From Macrostomum hystrix (Eukaryota; Platyhelminthes; Macrostomidae), in the NCBI GenBank assembly GCA_950097015.1, contig CATNEN010000005.1:868001-932000 (forward strand): a stretch of 64,000 nucleotides of DNA. The letters run 5' to 3'. Both the position numbers and the translations under genes were made by a program. Below the pieces are notes generated by a model. It made no database searches. It was given only the letters and a program-made list of their open reading frames with translations, and was not told the origin of the DNA. Positions 33,822 through 46,051 of this stretch are shown here, piece after piece. Numbering within the stretch: position 1 is the stretch's first letter; each line of letters opens with the position of its first letter.

Positions 33822-36800
33822 TCAGCGACCAGTTGTCTGACGCTGCTGTTGATCTTCCCCATCCTCACTGTTGAGTGAGCACACAGTCTGAGCAGCGGCA
33901 GTCGAGCTTGCTCGGCACAGCTGATCGTCCTCATCGAAGGGCGACTCCCAGCTCAGCCGCATGTACATGCACACAGCTGCTCGGTTCTCGTAGCATACAG
34001 TCGCAGCCAAGGTCTGTCTTCGCTTCTGTTGACGCAATCGTTTCGACTGCCAGCATCGCAGAGCGATAACGCCGACAATGGCCACCAAGGCGACCGCCAT
34101 AATGAAGATAGTCAGGCTTGACAAAGTTCCTTTGCTCACGATGCTTGAGAATGAGCTGTAGGAAAATAAAGAGCTGGCAGATTCCGCAGTCTCCAAGTCA
34201 GTCATCACGGGACTTGTACTGGCCAGAATGCAGTGCAAGGTTTGATACCGCTGCACCAGGTGAGGCCTTGTTGCCAGGCAGATCCGATAGCCTTGGCGAG
34301 GCTGCAAACTGTCGCAGGTGACTTTTGTCACAATTCCAGCTGATTGTGTCCCAGGTAGAGGCAGAATGCGACTCGATGGCGGCGCCATCGGCGGATGGCT
34401 GTGATCTGCTGGACTGCACAGAATGGCGTAGTTTGTCCACGAGTTGTTCAGCTCGCTCACGGGGTCTGTTGTAGCTGGCTGGCTGGCTAAATTGTTCACC
34501 TGCACCGTTAGGCTGTTGGGTGTCACCTAGGTCAGGCGTGAATGGTTGCGAGTTGGAAGTTGACCATACAATCGCCCACCTCTGTTACAAAAGCAAACAA
34601 AAGCTCACCTGAATCAATTCGAGTCTAACCACAATCTTTGAGACAATAATTCTGACAGTTTTAATAAGTTCGGTGTTACTTATAATACTGTTGCTGCTGC
34701 TGCTGCTGCCACTTGAAATAGTTTTATCCGCTTCCCAGGTGAAAACGCAACTATACCAGCCACTTAGTTCAATTGACGCGTCTGTAATTAAAAGATCCTG
34801 GTCTGCGGTGACCTTTGAATGACCCCCGCCTGTCGAGATCCCAGATTTCGCTGCAGTCGATTTGGGCAGAACCCAACGGCCTCTACCCTCTAGCGGTGGT
34901 TGAGATCGACACGGCAATCGCAGCTCATGACTCTCAGCTAAGTGAATCACTGACGGAAACAGGTCGGCTATATCTGCTTGGTCGGATACCGTTTGATGAC
35001 GCGCTAAAGGGTGAATGAACAGCAAATTAAACGTACAAAGTTTTCGTTTACAATGGCTTAAAGCTTAGTATTCTGGTATCTAAGGGGTGTACCACGTAGC
35101 ATTGCATAGTATATATTGTAGCTTCAAAAGGCAAAAGTCTTGATCGGAAGAGATAACACATTTTTGCAGATTTAAACGTAAAGAAAATAAGCACGGAGTA
35201 ACGATACCGTATGCACGTGGATGGATAGAGAATATTTTAAGAGGTTGTGCCAAGTAGGGTTTCTAATCAATGTACATTTGGGGTAGAGGTTTCGCCTAGT
35301 TGGATATGACTTATCTATGTACATATAAGGGTAGGAGTTTTTTAGATAAAAACACATTGACGTACATATTTGGGGAAGGATTTTATTCAGCATAAAATCT
35401 GAATAAGACTAAGACATAAGACTAATTGATGTCAATTTGGAGGCTAAAAGTTTAGTCAATTTTCGCCCTAAATGCTTAATTTACACAAACTACTCGTAGA
35501 ATCGATATTTAATCTCATCTGGACTCTCACCCGTCAGTCGCGGCAGCGCTGGACAGTTCACAACCGCTCGCCGACTAAGAAACCGCAATCTAGGACAGTC
35601 TGTCAGATTCAGCAGGCGCAGGTGTGGCAGCGAGTGAAATGCGCCAGCATCAACTAGCATCAGATGCCGGGATGTGTTCAACAGAAGACTTTCTAACCTG
35701 GTCAGTTGAGCCACACTGTCCTTGAACAGAGCTTCAATAAGATTGTCGCTCACGTCTAGATGCCGCAAGTTTGGGAGGCTGGCTGACAGTCGTCCAGACG
35801 ATCCACCTGGTAGTGTCAGCAGCCGATTTTTGCCAACAAGGAGCTCTTCCAGTGACTCGAGGCCAGTCAAAACATTCGGCGACAGGTCCGGGATGTGATT
35901 ACCTGTCAGGTCGAGGCTGAGGAGACTGTTGTTGAAGTGGCGGAAGACACCAGGTTGAAGGACAATCAGCTGGTTGGCTCGCAATGACAGACGACGCAGA
36001 GAGGACAGACCTGCAGGAATTCCATGGTTCAATATTCTTTTGGCGACAGTAGACCTGCAGCCACTGAGGAGGCAATTCTGCCCATTTCGCTGACTCCTGA
36101 GCACACACGCACACGGATGCCGTACGCAGGCAGAAACACACAGAGTGTGTACATCTGCCCTGACTTTCTCATCGTCGGTTGGCCCTCAATTACGTAAATT
36201 AGACTACAAGCCTCCAGAGTCCAATGCCTTCACTCCGCGGCTGCGCCCCAAATAAATGTGGCCTCGTCGCGGAATCGGGCCCAGCGACCTTTGTGCCAGA
36301 GGCAAACGCTTTAGACCGCTCTGCCACTCAGCCCGTTTGGCTGTGAGTTGACTCACTGATCGACAGGCAAAGCACACCCTCAGTGTGTTTCCAGAGAAGG
36401 CTAAATTGGCTCACAGCCCGAACTCACCCCAAAAGGCGTCGGCAGGCAGCTGCTCAAGCAGGTTGCCGCCAAGATCCAGGCGTGTCAGATTCCGACAGCA
36501 CCGGCGACCCAGGCCGCCGCTAGAAGTAGATGACAGCGAGGAGGTCAGGCTTCGAATCCTGTTAGCGTCAAGCCGCAGATCGGTCAGTCCGTCAGCCCAC
36601 GAGAACCATCCGTCACCCACAGACCTCAGCTGATTCCCCGTGAGCCTGAGCTCCCTCAAGGCCGACCACACCTGAACCTGATCACTGGCCGGCGACACAA
36701 AGCCTTCCAGACTGCAATAGACTGCATCTAGTCGACGAATCGACGGAAAGGCTTTCGCCAAGAAGCCGATATCGAGTTTAGTTAGTCGGCTATTGAAGGA

Positions 36801-36971
36801 CAGGTCCAGACGATCCAGTTTCTCTAGACGTCGCTGAGTCGATGGTAAATCTAGTTGAGTCGCCAAATCTACCAGACTGCCGTGCAGGCATTCGTAGATG
36901 TGATCATTGCGATACTGGCAGCTCAGGCTGTGATTCAGCAGCAGCAGCAGCAGCAGCAGTTGTCCAATCAT
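33822..36971 (-). CDS. LRR-Ig single-pass membrane protein
   Basis: Minus-strand exons 36971-36428, 36010-35531, 35003-34609, 34526-33822. Phases join, giving 707 residues. The signal peptide is MIGQLLLLLLLLNHSLSC. About ten leucine-rich repeats follow (for example LRELRLTGNQLRSV, LTRLDLGGNLLEQL, LRRLSLRANQLIVL). The exon 1/2 junction falls inside one repeat and rebuilds it exactly (AFWG-LSSLRRL). Next comes an Ig-like domain with LRLPC and SGWYSCVF, then a fibronectin-III-like segment (LQPRQGYRICLATRP). A membrane helix at about 611-631 (TIFIMAVALVAIVGVIAL) precedes a basic stop-transfer and a 76-residue tail with acidic and Gln stretches. This layout matches neuronal LRR-Ig(-FN3) adhesion receptors (LINGO, LRIT, NLRR and Kekkon types). 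Which subfamily it belongs to cannot be decided. A role in cell-cell recognition is inferred. Confidence 0.85.
36025..36336 (-). mobile_element. tRNA-type SINE, near full length, in an LRR-Ig intron
   Basis: On the minus strand there is a tRNA-like head (gagtggcagagcggtctaaa, then a decayed B box gggcccgattccgc), then gaggccacattta and the conserved body gatgagaaagtcagggcaga, gtgtgctcaggagtca and gtctactgtcgcca. It shares this order with 57066-57345. Its 3' end lies about 15 bp from the 3' splice site at 36011, so it sits in the branch-point region of intron 1. Confidence 0.78.
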
Positions 36972-37015
36972 GACTGATCGAGAAAAATAATCCGAAATAG
37001 AAATCTTGATCGAGT

Positions 37016-37023
37016 CTTATATA
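37016..37023 (-). promoter_or_regulatory. TATA box of the LRR-Ig gene
   Basis: TATATAAG on the minus strand, 45 bp before the ATG. Initiation would fall about 15-20 bp before the start codon, giving a very short leader. Confidence 0.5.
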
Positions 37024-37424
37024 GGCTATGACCGGCACTCAGTTCTTGACAGGGGCCTAAATTCTTGGCATTAGCATTGAGTTCTATCCAGCCATACGGC
37101 TGATTGGGTTATTTGAAGCCTCGTTACATGATCGCCTGATCCTGACTACAAGTAGCACACAGGACTATATGCTATTACCAACTTAGCAATTTAGGCTGGT
37201 GCTGGCTGCAAAAATCCCCAAATCCACCATATAGCAGTAGAGAATAATGTCTGACTTGATTTCAGCTTGCGTCAATGTAGTTTCTAGCCACATACTGCGG
37301 CGAGTTTCTTTGAATGGTTCATTTCAGCCTCTTTAATAGCTTTATATAATTTCAATTCCGACTTCTCTTCACAGATTCAACTAACCAATTCGCAACATCT
37401 AACCTATAAATACTAACATTGACG

Positions 37425-37715
37425 AAGCGGATACGAACCCAGGACCATTTGCTGGTTTTACGAAGCGGATTCGAACCCAGGACCATTTGCTGGTTTTACG
37501 AAGCGGATTCGAACCCAGGACCATTTGTCGTTTTGACGAAGCGGATTCGAAACCAAGACCATTTGTTGGTTTGACGAAGCGGATTCGAACCCAAGACCAT
37601 TTGTTGGTTTGACGAAGCGGATTCGAACCCAGGACCATTTGTTGGTTTAACGAAGCGGATTCGAACCCAGGACCATTTGTTGGTTTAACGAAGCGATTGT
37701 TGATTCGAACACAAG
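37425..37715 (-). repeat. Tandem array of about eight 38-bp units carrying B-box-like motifs
   Basis: Each unit contains cgaagcggattcgaaccc and aggaccatttg. On the minus strand the unit reads gggttcgaatccgc, which matches the Pol III B box GGTTCGANNCC exactly in most copies. No A box at tRNA spacing was seen in the units. Confidence 0.85.
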
Positions 37716-38047
37716 ATCAACCTTGAAGGTCAATAATAATAAAACGAACTCCTCTGCTAGAAAAAAAGCCAACGCATTGAAGCTTTCAGAAGTAGACTGA
37801 ACAAGGCACATTTTTTCTTTGTTATCAAAAGCGTAACAACATAAGCGACTTGATTTGTTTAATAAATAAACATTTTATTTCATCGTGATTTTTTCTTTTT
37901 AGGCGAAATTTCGGCGTATTTGCGAAAATTGTGGGACAAATACGAGTAGTAAAATGCTGTCTAGTTATTGAATGAAAAAATAGAGCAAATTAAGCTCTTT
38001 GAAAAATGTTCATAAGTTCATTAATTAACAATAAAAGAAACGGGCTT

Positions 38048-38735
38048 GCTAACACTGAAGGGACAGGGGATTCAGGCACTAAAAGGATAGGGATTCAGAC
38101 ACTGAAGGGACAGGGGATTCAGACACTGAAGGGACAGGGATTCAGATACTGAAGGGACTGGGGATTCAGGCACTGAAGGGACTGGGGATTTAGACACTGA
38201 AGGGACTGGGATTCAGACACTGAAGGGACTGGGGATTCAGACACTGAAGGGACAGGGGATTCAGACACTGAAGGGACTGGGGATTCAGACACTGAAGGGA
38301 CTGGGGATTCAGACACTGAAGGGACTGGGATTCAGACACTGAAGGGACTGGGGATTCAGATACTGAAGGGACTGGGATTCAGACACTGAAGGGACAGGGA
38401 TTCAGATACTGAAGGGACTGGGGATTCAGGCACTGAAGGGACAGGGGATTTAGACACTGAAGGGACTATGATTCAGACACTGAAGGGACTGGGGATTCAG
38501 ACACTGAAGGGACAGGGGATTCAGACACTGAAGGGACTGGGGATTCAGACACTGAAGGGACTGGGGATTCAGACACTGAAGGGACTGGGATTCAGACACT
38601 GAAGGGACTGGGGATTCAGACACTGAAGGGACTGGGGATTCAGACACTGAAGGGACAGGGATTCAGACACTGAAGGGACTGGGGATTCAGACACTGAAGG
38701 GACAGGGGATTCAGACACTGAAGGGACTGGGATTG
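38048..38735. repeat. Minisatellite, 24-bp unit
   Basis: About 29 copies of gattcagacactgaagggac plus tggg or aggg. It is intergenic, ending 200 bp beyond the ICE2 stop codon. Confidence 0.94.
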
Positions 38736-38933
38736 TCAGACACATTCAGACTATAAATTTTTTATAGTGTGCAATTTTTCTAGATTTTTTACTTTGCTAA
38801 TGCAATGTCAATATGAAAACCGAAACAAAATAGATATAGATTTAGGAAATTCCGACAAATGAAGCTATCTTTGCAATGGAAAATAGTAAAGGTACAAAAA
38901 AGTTAAATTATTAGACGAGGCTCATCAGTTTAG

Positions 38934-39219
38934 TTAAGCATCATTTGAGTTGCTTGCCGATACCCATCGTTTAGCGGCGGCTAGTGCGGCTGTAACGACA
39001 GCTGAGTTTGAGACAGTCGATACTGTAGAAGCCGTAGGCACTTGCTGCTGCTGCTGCTGCGGCTTCTGCTGCTTCATTTTTATTTTTGCCATCCAACGGG
39101 CACCTTTTTGCGAATGACGCGACTGAGGATCTTTGGATCTCGGCTGCTGCTGATGTTGTTGCTGACTTTTGTTTCTTCTATTCTTGTTCTTCCCGATTTT
39201 GTTTAACGGGTTCGGACGA

Positions 39220-39251
<32 letters not shown>

Positions 39252-41148
39252 AGTCTGTTCTCTCGACCCTGCGCAGCCTCTTCGAATGGACTGTTTGTCC
39301 TGCTCGGTGACAATTCGAGGATCGAACAATGCCGGGACACGCTTATCCCGCCAATGCGGTTGGCTCAGCAGCTCGGTGTCAATTGGTCGCCACTCGGGCG
39401 CGGACATTGTTAAAGAAGCCGGGGGTTTTGGCGGAGTTGAGGTGGAGTGCTCACGACAGGAGGCTTCTGACAGCATGAGTCGGCAGGCCGGATCGCCCGG
39501 TGATCGGCGGAGCAGCAGGCTCACACCGGATGGCAGGACGCCTAAAGACAGACGCAGACGTTCAAGAGCGTTGACTAAAGAGTGAAGGCTGCCGAGATTC
39601 AATGGAGCGCCACCGTTAGTGGCTGCATCGGCCAAATCCTTGGCAGACAATAGTTCATAGAGCAGCACGCGATTGTCGAACACGCTGCAGCGAAGCCTTA
39701 GCAACGAAGTCTCGCCGCCGGTCGCTAGGGAAGCTAAATAATCGCGACTAGCCTCGAGAGGGCTGACAGTTTCGCAGCCGAAATATGGCTGACGCTCAAG
39801 GTGCACGCGTAGGTGGCAAGGATTTGTTAAATGACTCTCATAGTGCTCGCGTAGTCCAGCGGCTGATGGACGGGGCGCGAACCCGCGACCTACCGATTCA
39901 AATAAGCGCTTAGCAACGCTAGATGGCATATTTGGCGGTCGGCGGGAGCGAACCAGAATTCGATGTCGGCCAATTTTTAGGACACTGTAGATGAGCGAAG
40001 GACCCTGAGCTGCTGGCGCGACTGTTACTGCAATTGCGGCTTCGGATGAGCCGGCTTTCGATTTGACTTCGGCTTCGGTTGAACTGTTATAGATGGTCAA
40101 TTTGGAGCTGATGGAGCTAGAGTGACAGATATGGAGCTAGAGTGACAGATATGGAGCTAGAGTGACAGATATGGAGCTAGAGTGACAGATATGGAGCTAG
40201 AGTGACAGATATGGAGCTAGAGTGACAGATGTGGAGCTAGAGTGACAGTACTGACAGATATGGAGCTAGAGTGACAGTACTGACATACATGGAGCTAGAG
40301 TGACAGTACTGACAGACATGGAGCAAGAGTGACAGATATGGAGCTAGAGTGACAGATATGGAGCTACAGTGCTGATATGTAGCTAGAGTGACAGTTGTGG
40401 AGCTAGAGTGACAGATATGGAGCTACAGTGCAGATATGTAGCTACAGTGCAGATATGTAGCTAGAGTGACAGTTGTGGAGCTAGAGTGACAGATATGTAG
40501 CTAGAGTGACAGATAGGGAGCTACAGTGATATATATTGAGCTAAAGTGACAGATGTGGAGCTAGAGTGACAGATGTAAAGCTAGAGTGACAGATGTGGAG
40601 CTAGAGTGACCGATAAGGAGACAGAGAGACAGATGTTGGTAATGTGGCAGATTGAGAGTGACTTAAATGATCAGAAAATATTTAAACCAGACATAAATAA
40701 ACGCACCTATTATGCTCGCTCGGTGCTCCAAAAGTTTCCAGCAAAGCCAGATCATCTTCCGCTTCGCTTTCATCGTCGGCTGCTTTCAACCGTTTTTCTG
40801 GCGGCTCGTCCAGCTGCTCCTTGTTCTTCTTTTTGTTAGAAGTTTTAGTGAATTTGGCAAACGCTCTCAGTTTGGCAAGCTTCAGCTGCATCTCGGCTAA
40901 AGGAACACCGCCACCATTTGAATGCGGCAGTGTACTATCGATGCACATGATCCATTGGCCATTACCAGTTAGGTAGTCATCGCATGGCTCATCGTACAGA
41001 ACCGGCATCTCCCAGCCGGCCTCGCAAGGAATATCCAGTAGTAACAATTTGAGTGTGCCGCAGCTCATCACTAAGCGACATTTGTGCTCCCTAGCTAGAT
41101 CTTTGGCTAGCTGGTCCTGCGTGATTGGACAGGGCTTCCAGGCTAACA

Positions 41149-41229
<81 letters not shown>

Positions 41230-44200
41230 CTGGCGGACTGTTAGGAAATATTTTAGCCAAATGAGCAGCCCCAACAGATAGAAATGGACAGTTGCTCTTT
41301 GTTATGCCTGCAGGATTCAACTGTAGCGACTGACCCTGCCAAAAAAGAGGGTTTGAAATATGAGTAAAATATGCGGAAATTGGGCACAAGGCCGTTAACA
41401 ATGTGGTCCGTCAAATTAGCTTCGCTAGCAAAAAACGAAGACGAAACGAAAAAACATAAAAAATGTAACGAAGAGGAAACGAATAAGAAACTAAAAAACG
41501 AAGAAGAAACGATTAAGAAACGAAAAAACAAAAAAAGCGAAGAGGAAACGAAGAAACGAAAAAGAAGCGAAGAGGAAACGAAGAAACGAAAAAGAAGCGA
41601 AGAGGAAACGAAGAAACGAAAAAGAAACGAAGAGTAAACGAAGAAACGAAAAAGAAACGAAGAGGAAACGAAGAAACGAAAAAGAAACGAAGAAAAAACG
41701 AAGAAACATAAAAAATGTAACGAAGAGAAAACGAAGAAGAAACGATAAAGAAACGAAGAATAACAAAGAATCGAAAGCGAAACTAAGTGGAAACTAAAAA
41801 GAGAATACGAAACTCAATTATAGATTATTTACTTTCGATAGTATTTTAGTAACGACAATAAAGAAAGAGTGTTACTTAATCCAGACTCATTTCATCATCA
41901 GAGTATTTTGTAAACTTGAAATTTAATGCAATGGCTTCTTTGTTTTTAAATATAAACGACGTTATTTTGATAAAATCGTTACTTTTTTACTGTTCATCAC
42001 TGAAAATGTCTACTAACAGGCCTACTTAATATTTGTCTACTAGGCTTATTTATAAAATTGAAATTCTTACCCGACGAGCGAGAGTCTCAATGAATTCAAT
42101 AGTAATGTTTTCGCTTTTGTCAGTGTGCCACAATGCGATATCGTCGCCTTCTTTAACTGGCATCATGGACAGGCTGTCTAGAGTGCGATAGTACACCGGA
42201 TATTCGTCTCTTCGCCTACTCAAGGTACGCTGCAGAGTCTGCGTAGTCATTTATAAAACCGGGAATGTCGACATATTATGGTAAACAATGAATTGAAGAA
42301 ATCTAGTAAAACAAATAGCATAAAAATTCGGATACTACTTACCAAAAAGTAGTCAGTGTCACTTTGCGGCATGCAGTCGATTGTGAAACTGGGAAAATTT
42401 TTGTGAGCCGCCTGAGCGTAGAGTTGAAAATGCTTCTGTTCGCGCTTAACCTTGGGTAAAAGTTTCTGGAAAAAGAATCGATGATTTTTCAAAGCGGCTA
42501 AAACGGCCTAAATTAGGGCCGTTCAAGAAAAACATTTTTGCCAAAAATGGTAAAACAAAGACTCTAAACTCACCTTATAAGCTTCAAGCTCATCAGCAGT
42601 TACTGTAGATCCGAACATTCTCAGCTCGTCAACGTTGATAGAATTAGATGCACCAGACTCGCCAGATTTTGCAGCGTTGACAACATTCTCCCAGCGAAGG
42701 ACTAGAATCTGGCTAAACTGTTGACTCTCAGACAGAGTTAAAGCTGATCGCACCGGGAAAGGATGCTTAAATTTGATATTATTCTCTTTGTAGAGAGACA
42801 CTTTCTCGACTAGCAATCCAACGGCGGGAGTTGTCGAAGCGACACTTCCAACAGAACAGGTAGAAGCTTCATCAACGCTGTTCGAAGGCTCAGGTTTAGT
42901 GGAAGGTGGAGCTGCCTGACCCTGACTAAAGAACGGGTAGCGATTGCTTCTGCTAGATTCTGATAGATGTACAGCTATAAATGGTAGAAGCTCCAAAGGT
43001 ATGATAATTGTGATCCTGAAGGATTGGATGGTTATGGAATCCTGAAGGATTGGATGGTGATGGAATTCTGAAGGATTGGATGGTGATGGTGATGGAATCC
43101 TGAAGGAATAAATGGTGATGGAATCCTGAAGCAATAAATGGTGATGGAATCCTGAAGGAATAAATGGTGATGGAATCCTGAAGGAATAAATGGTGATGGA
43201 ATCCTGAAGCAATAAATGGTGATGGAATCCTGAAGCAATAAATGGTGATAGAATCCTGAAGGAATAAATGGTGATGGAATCCTGAAGGATTAAATGGTGA
43301 TGGAATCCTGAAGGAATAAATGGTGATGGAATCCTAAAGCAATAAATGGTGATGGAATCCTGAAGCAATAAATGGTGATGGAATCCTGAAGGAATAAATG
43401 GTGATGGAATCCTGAAGGAATAAATGGTGATGGAATCCTGAAGGATTGGATGGTGATGGAATCCTGAAGGATTAAATGGTGATGGAATCCTGAAGGAATA
43501 AATGGTGATGGAATCCTGAAGGATTAAATGGTGATGGAATCCTGAAGCAATAAATGGTGATGGAATCCTGAAGCAATAAATGGTGATGGAATCCTGAAGC
43601 AATAAATGGTGATGGAATCCTGAAGCAATAAATGGTGATGGAATCCTGAAGCAATAAATGGTGATGGAATCCTGAAGCAATAAATGGTGATGGAATCCTG
43701 AAGGATTGGAGGGTGATGGAATTCTGAAGGATTGGATGGTTATGGAATCCTGAAGGATTGGATGGTTATGGAATCCTGAAGGATTGGATGGTTATGGAAT
43801 CCTGAAGGATTGGATGGTTATGGAATCCTGAAGGATTGGATGGTGATGGAATTCTGAAGGATTGGATGGTGATGGTGATGGAATCCTGAAGGAATAAATG
43901 GTGATGGAATCCTGAAGCAATAAATGGTGATGGAATCCTGAAGGATTGGAGGGTGATGGAACCCTGAAGAATTGGAGGGTGATGGAATCCTGAAGGATTT
44001 GATGGTGATGGAATTCTGAAGGATTAAATAATGATGGAATCCTGAAGGATGGTGATGGAATCCAGATTATAGAATAATAGAGCTTGCTGGTATCAGAAAG
44101 CAAGCACTCTGATTCTATAAGGCAGCTTTTAACATCAAGTAACAAAAGCTGTAAATCACGTGTCCAGAAAGACAGACGGATATGATCTTGTGGAATTGGG

Positions 44201-44894
44201 TCCGCAAAGTCAAGGTTGCAAATTGCACTCACGCTTCAGCCATTAATTTTCGTTTCCTCATCTTTGGTACACAAGAACTGGACGGCGGTGGGGGCATAGG
44301 CAGTGACTCAGGCGATGGACTTTGCTGACTACTTGGCCCCAATGACTTTGTTAAAGCCAGCCTAGCTGATTTATTTAACAATGCTTGAGTCTTTTTACTT
44401 GTCGGAATGGTAGTTAATAGTTGAGTCTTTGCTAATTGTGGTAGCATCTTAGCAGCAGGCGGTGGCTGACTCTTAATAATTGTCTTTAACTGTGGTTGAA
44501 TCTGAATTGCTTTATCTGGCTCCTGTTTAACACTTGATTGAGCCTTAGTCCTAGCTGCTGAATGCAATGTTGGTCTAGTCTTTGTACGTTCGGGCAAAAA
44601 ATCTGCTTCATCTTCTTGATTGACATTGGCTTGTGGCACTGGTGTTTCAGATGATGGTTGATTTGCTTTCTCAATGGAAGGCCCTGCTGCTACTGAACTA
44701 GTTGATGATGAACCTGCTAGCTTAGCTGTTTTATTAGAAATAGCAGGCTTATTTGAAATAGCAACTTCACTGGCTTCTGCCTCTGTAGTAGTTGAAATAC
44801 TAGCTGCCAAGGCTTCCATGTGTTTCCAATGACTTTCAAAGTCAAAAGTGTTCATAAAATTATCCAATGTTTCATCAGTGAATTTGCCAGCCAT
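38934..44894 (-). CDS. ICE2: Little elongation complex subunit 2 (ICE2/NARG2)
   Basis: Minus-strand exons 44894-44233, 42952-42574, 42465-42343, 42238-42071, 41335-40707, 40083-38934. All phases join, giving 1,036 residues. Exons 2-4 align with the N-terminal part of human ICE2 (HPFPVRSALTLSESQQFSQI, then VDELRMFG). Exon 5 has GWEMPVLYDEP, CIDSTLP and DDLALLETFGA, matching WEIPV, YINSPLP and DDVTELETFGV in human ICE2. Exon 6 carries the NARG2 C-terminal domain: ILVRSRR, RQPYFGCETVSPLEASRDYL, NRVLLYELLSAKDLAD, LPSGVSLLLRR and PIDTELLSQPHWRDKRVPAL, followed by a Gln- and Lys-rich tail. ICE2 is part of the nuclear little elongation complex, which promotes Pol II transcription of snRNA genes. A pure CAG26 tract codes polyglutamine in exon 5. 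Exon 1 (220 residues, Ser/Pro/Thr-rich) is poorly conserved and its start rests on the first in-frame ATG. Introns 1, 4 and 5 carry minisatellites. Confidence 0.87.
40100..40640. repeat. Minisatellite, 20-bp unit
   Basis: About 25 copies of gacagatatggagctagagt with deletions and point variants. It fills intron 5 of ICE2. Confidence 0.93.
41150..41227 (-). repeat. Uninterrupted CAG26 tract in ICE2 coding sequence
   Basis: Twenty-six pure CTG triplets on the plus strand, that is CAG codons on the minus strand. They encode 26 glutamines after PNSPPE, before LLAWKPCP. Shorter Gln runs occur in exon 6 and in the Aurora gene. Confidence 0.97.
41430..41770. repeat. Purine-rich minisatellite, about 30-bp unit
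   Basis: Units of gaagaaacgaaaaagaaacg with gaggaaac, almost free of C/T on the plus strand apart from cg. It lies in intron 4 of ICE2. Frames reading KKRKRSEEET are artefacts. Confidence 0.88.
43005..44065. repeat. Minisatellite, 26-bp unit
   Basis: About 40 copies of ggaatcctgaagcaataaat plus ggtgat, with variants ggattgga. It fills intron 1 of ICE2. The 385-codon minus-strand frame across it joins repeat to true exon 2 but is not the spliced product. A stray single unit lies at 48557-48592. Confidence 0.94.
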
Positions 44895-45725
44895 ATTACT
44901 GAAAATTTGTTAATAGGATAGACTAGAAATTCATGTTTTTAACTATAGGTTGCAGTGCCAATTATGCTGCTATGGACACAAAATAATAAACCTAATCAAT
45001 TCAATTAATTCAAGTGGCTGACATTTGGACTTGAATTATAATATATGTAGTTACTAGGCATAGAGAAATAAGTTTTTTTTAGCTAAACAGTAATCTATAT
45101 ATATAAAAGTGAAAACTCTGTCTGTCTGTCTGTGTGTGTGTGTGTGTGTGTGTGCAACCTTTTGTCTTTATAGACGCCGAAACCGCTCAACCAAATCGCA
45201 CCAAACTTTGCACATACCTAAAACCACCTACGCTGAGTGCAATAGGCTACTCAAATTCCCGAAAAATCATTTCCTTCCTGCTCAAAAGTGCAAAAAACTG
45301 CTCAAAAATCGTCAAAAAATCACTCAATTCGACATATCGTCGCCCCACTTTGTCAGATTTTCTCCAAATTTGATCCACTTACACTTTACATGTTTTCCAA
45401 CAATGCTGTCAATTTTGAACATCTCTACTCAATCCAGAGCAAAGCTGCATCATCTCAAAGTGAGTCACTTTTTGTTTTCCGAGGACAGCCACCCCAACTC
45501 CCCTCCGCCACTCTGCGGGCCAAATTTTATTACAGCCACCCCCTCCCTTCCCCGGGCGCCGAAGCCCCAGACTGTACATTGTATTTCAAGCCATGAATGT
45601 ACACAGCCCAAACCCCTAGACTGTCTACTGGCCCCCAAGCAGCACTGAGACTGAGTGCGGTGAGTGCAGTGGCGTCCCAGTGCGCAGGACTTTTTTGTAG
45701 CTAAAGTGAAAATTCTGTCTTTAGG

Positions 45726-45899
45726 CTCAAGGCTCAGGGACAGTCGCTGAAGGTGGCTGGCATCAACCTGGAGACTCCTTGCTTCTCGCATGGGCAGCTT
45801 TATGTCGCCTGCTCCCGTGTTGGAACTCCAGCTGGCCTATTCATTTTCGCACCAAGGGGAAGAACGAAGAATGTGGTGTATCCCCAGGCCTTGAGGTGA
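45726..45899 (+). pseudogene. C-terminal remnant of Helitron PIF1-type helicase
   Basis: Fifty-seven codons to a TGA stop encode LKAQGQSLKVAGINLETPCF, then SHGQLYVACSRVGTPAGLFI, then APRGRTKNVVYPQAL. This is the terminal helicase motif of Helitron Rep/helicase proteins (GQSL...SHGQLYVACSRV). The Rep domain and the rest of the helicase are missing, so it is a broken fragment. Confidence 0.9.
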
Positions 45900-46051
45900 C
45901 TCGCAAGCAATTAATAGAAAAGTAGTCACGAATTGACCTTGACCTGTCTAACTCTGAACTCTGAAACAGTTTAATTTTGTTTCTTTGACATTGTTATTGT
46001 TATGCCATGGCTATTTTCCTTATGTATACGCGTGTACATGCATACTGTATA

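Noticed and set aside
41049-41264. Plus-strand frame with a long cysteine run
   Set aside because: It is the antisense reading of the ICE2 CAG tract.
42523-43680. A 385-codon minus-strand frame ending in real ICE2 exon 2 sequence
   Set aside because: Its first two thirds are the 26-bp intron minisatellite. An acceptor at 42953 in the right phase joins exon 2 to exon 1 instead.
45109-45648. A 179-codon frame in the 5' part of the Helitron
   Set aside because: It begins in a (TG)n run, shows no domain, and lies in the non-coding leader region typical of Helitron ends.
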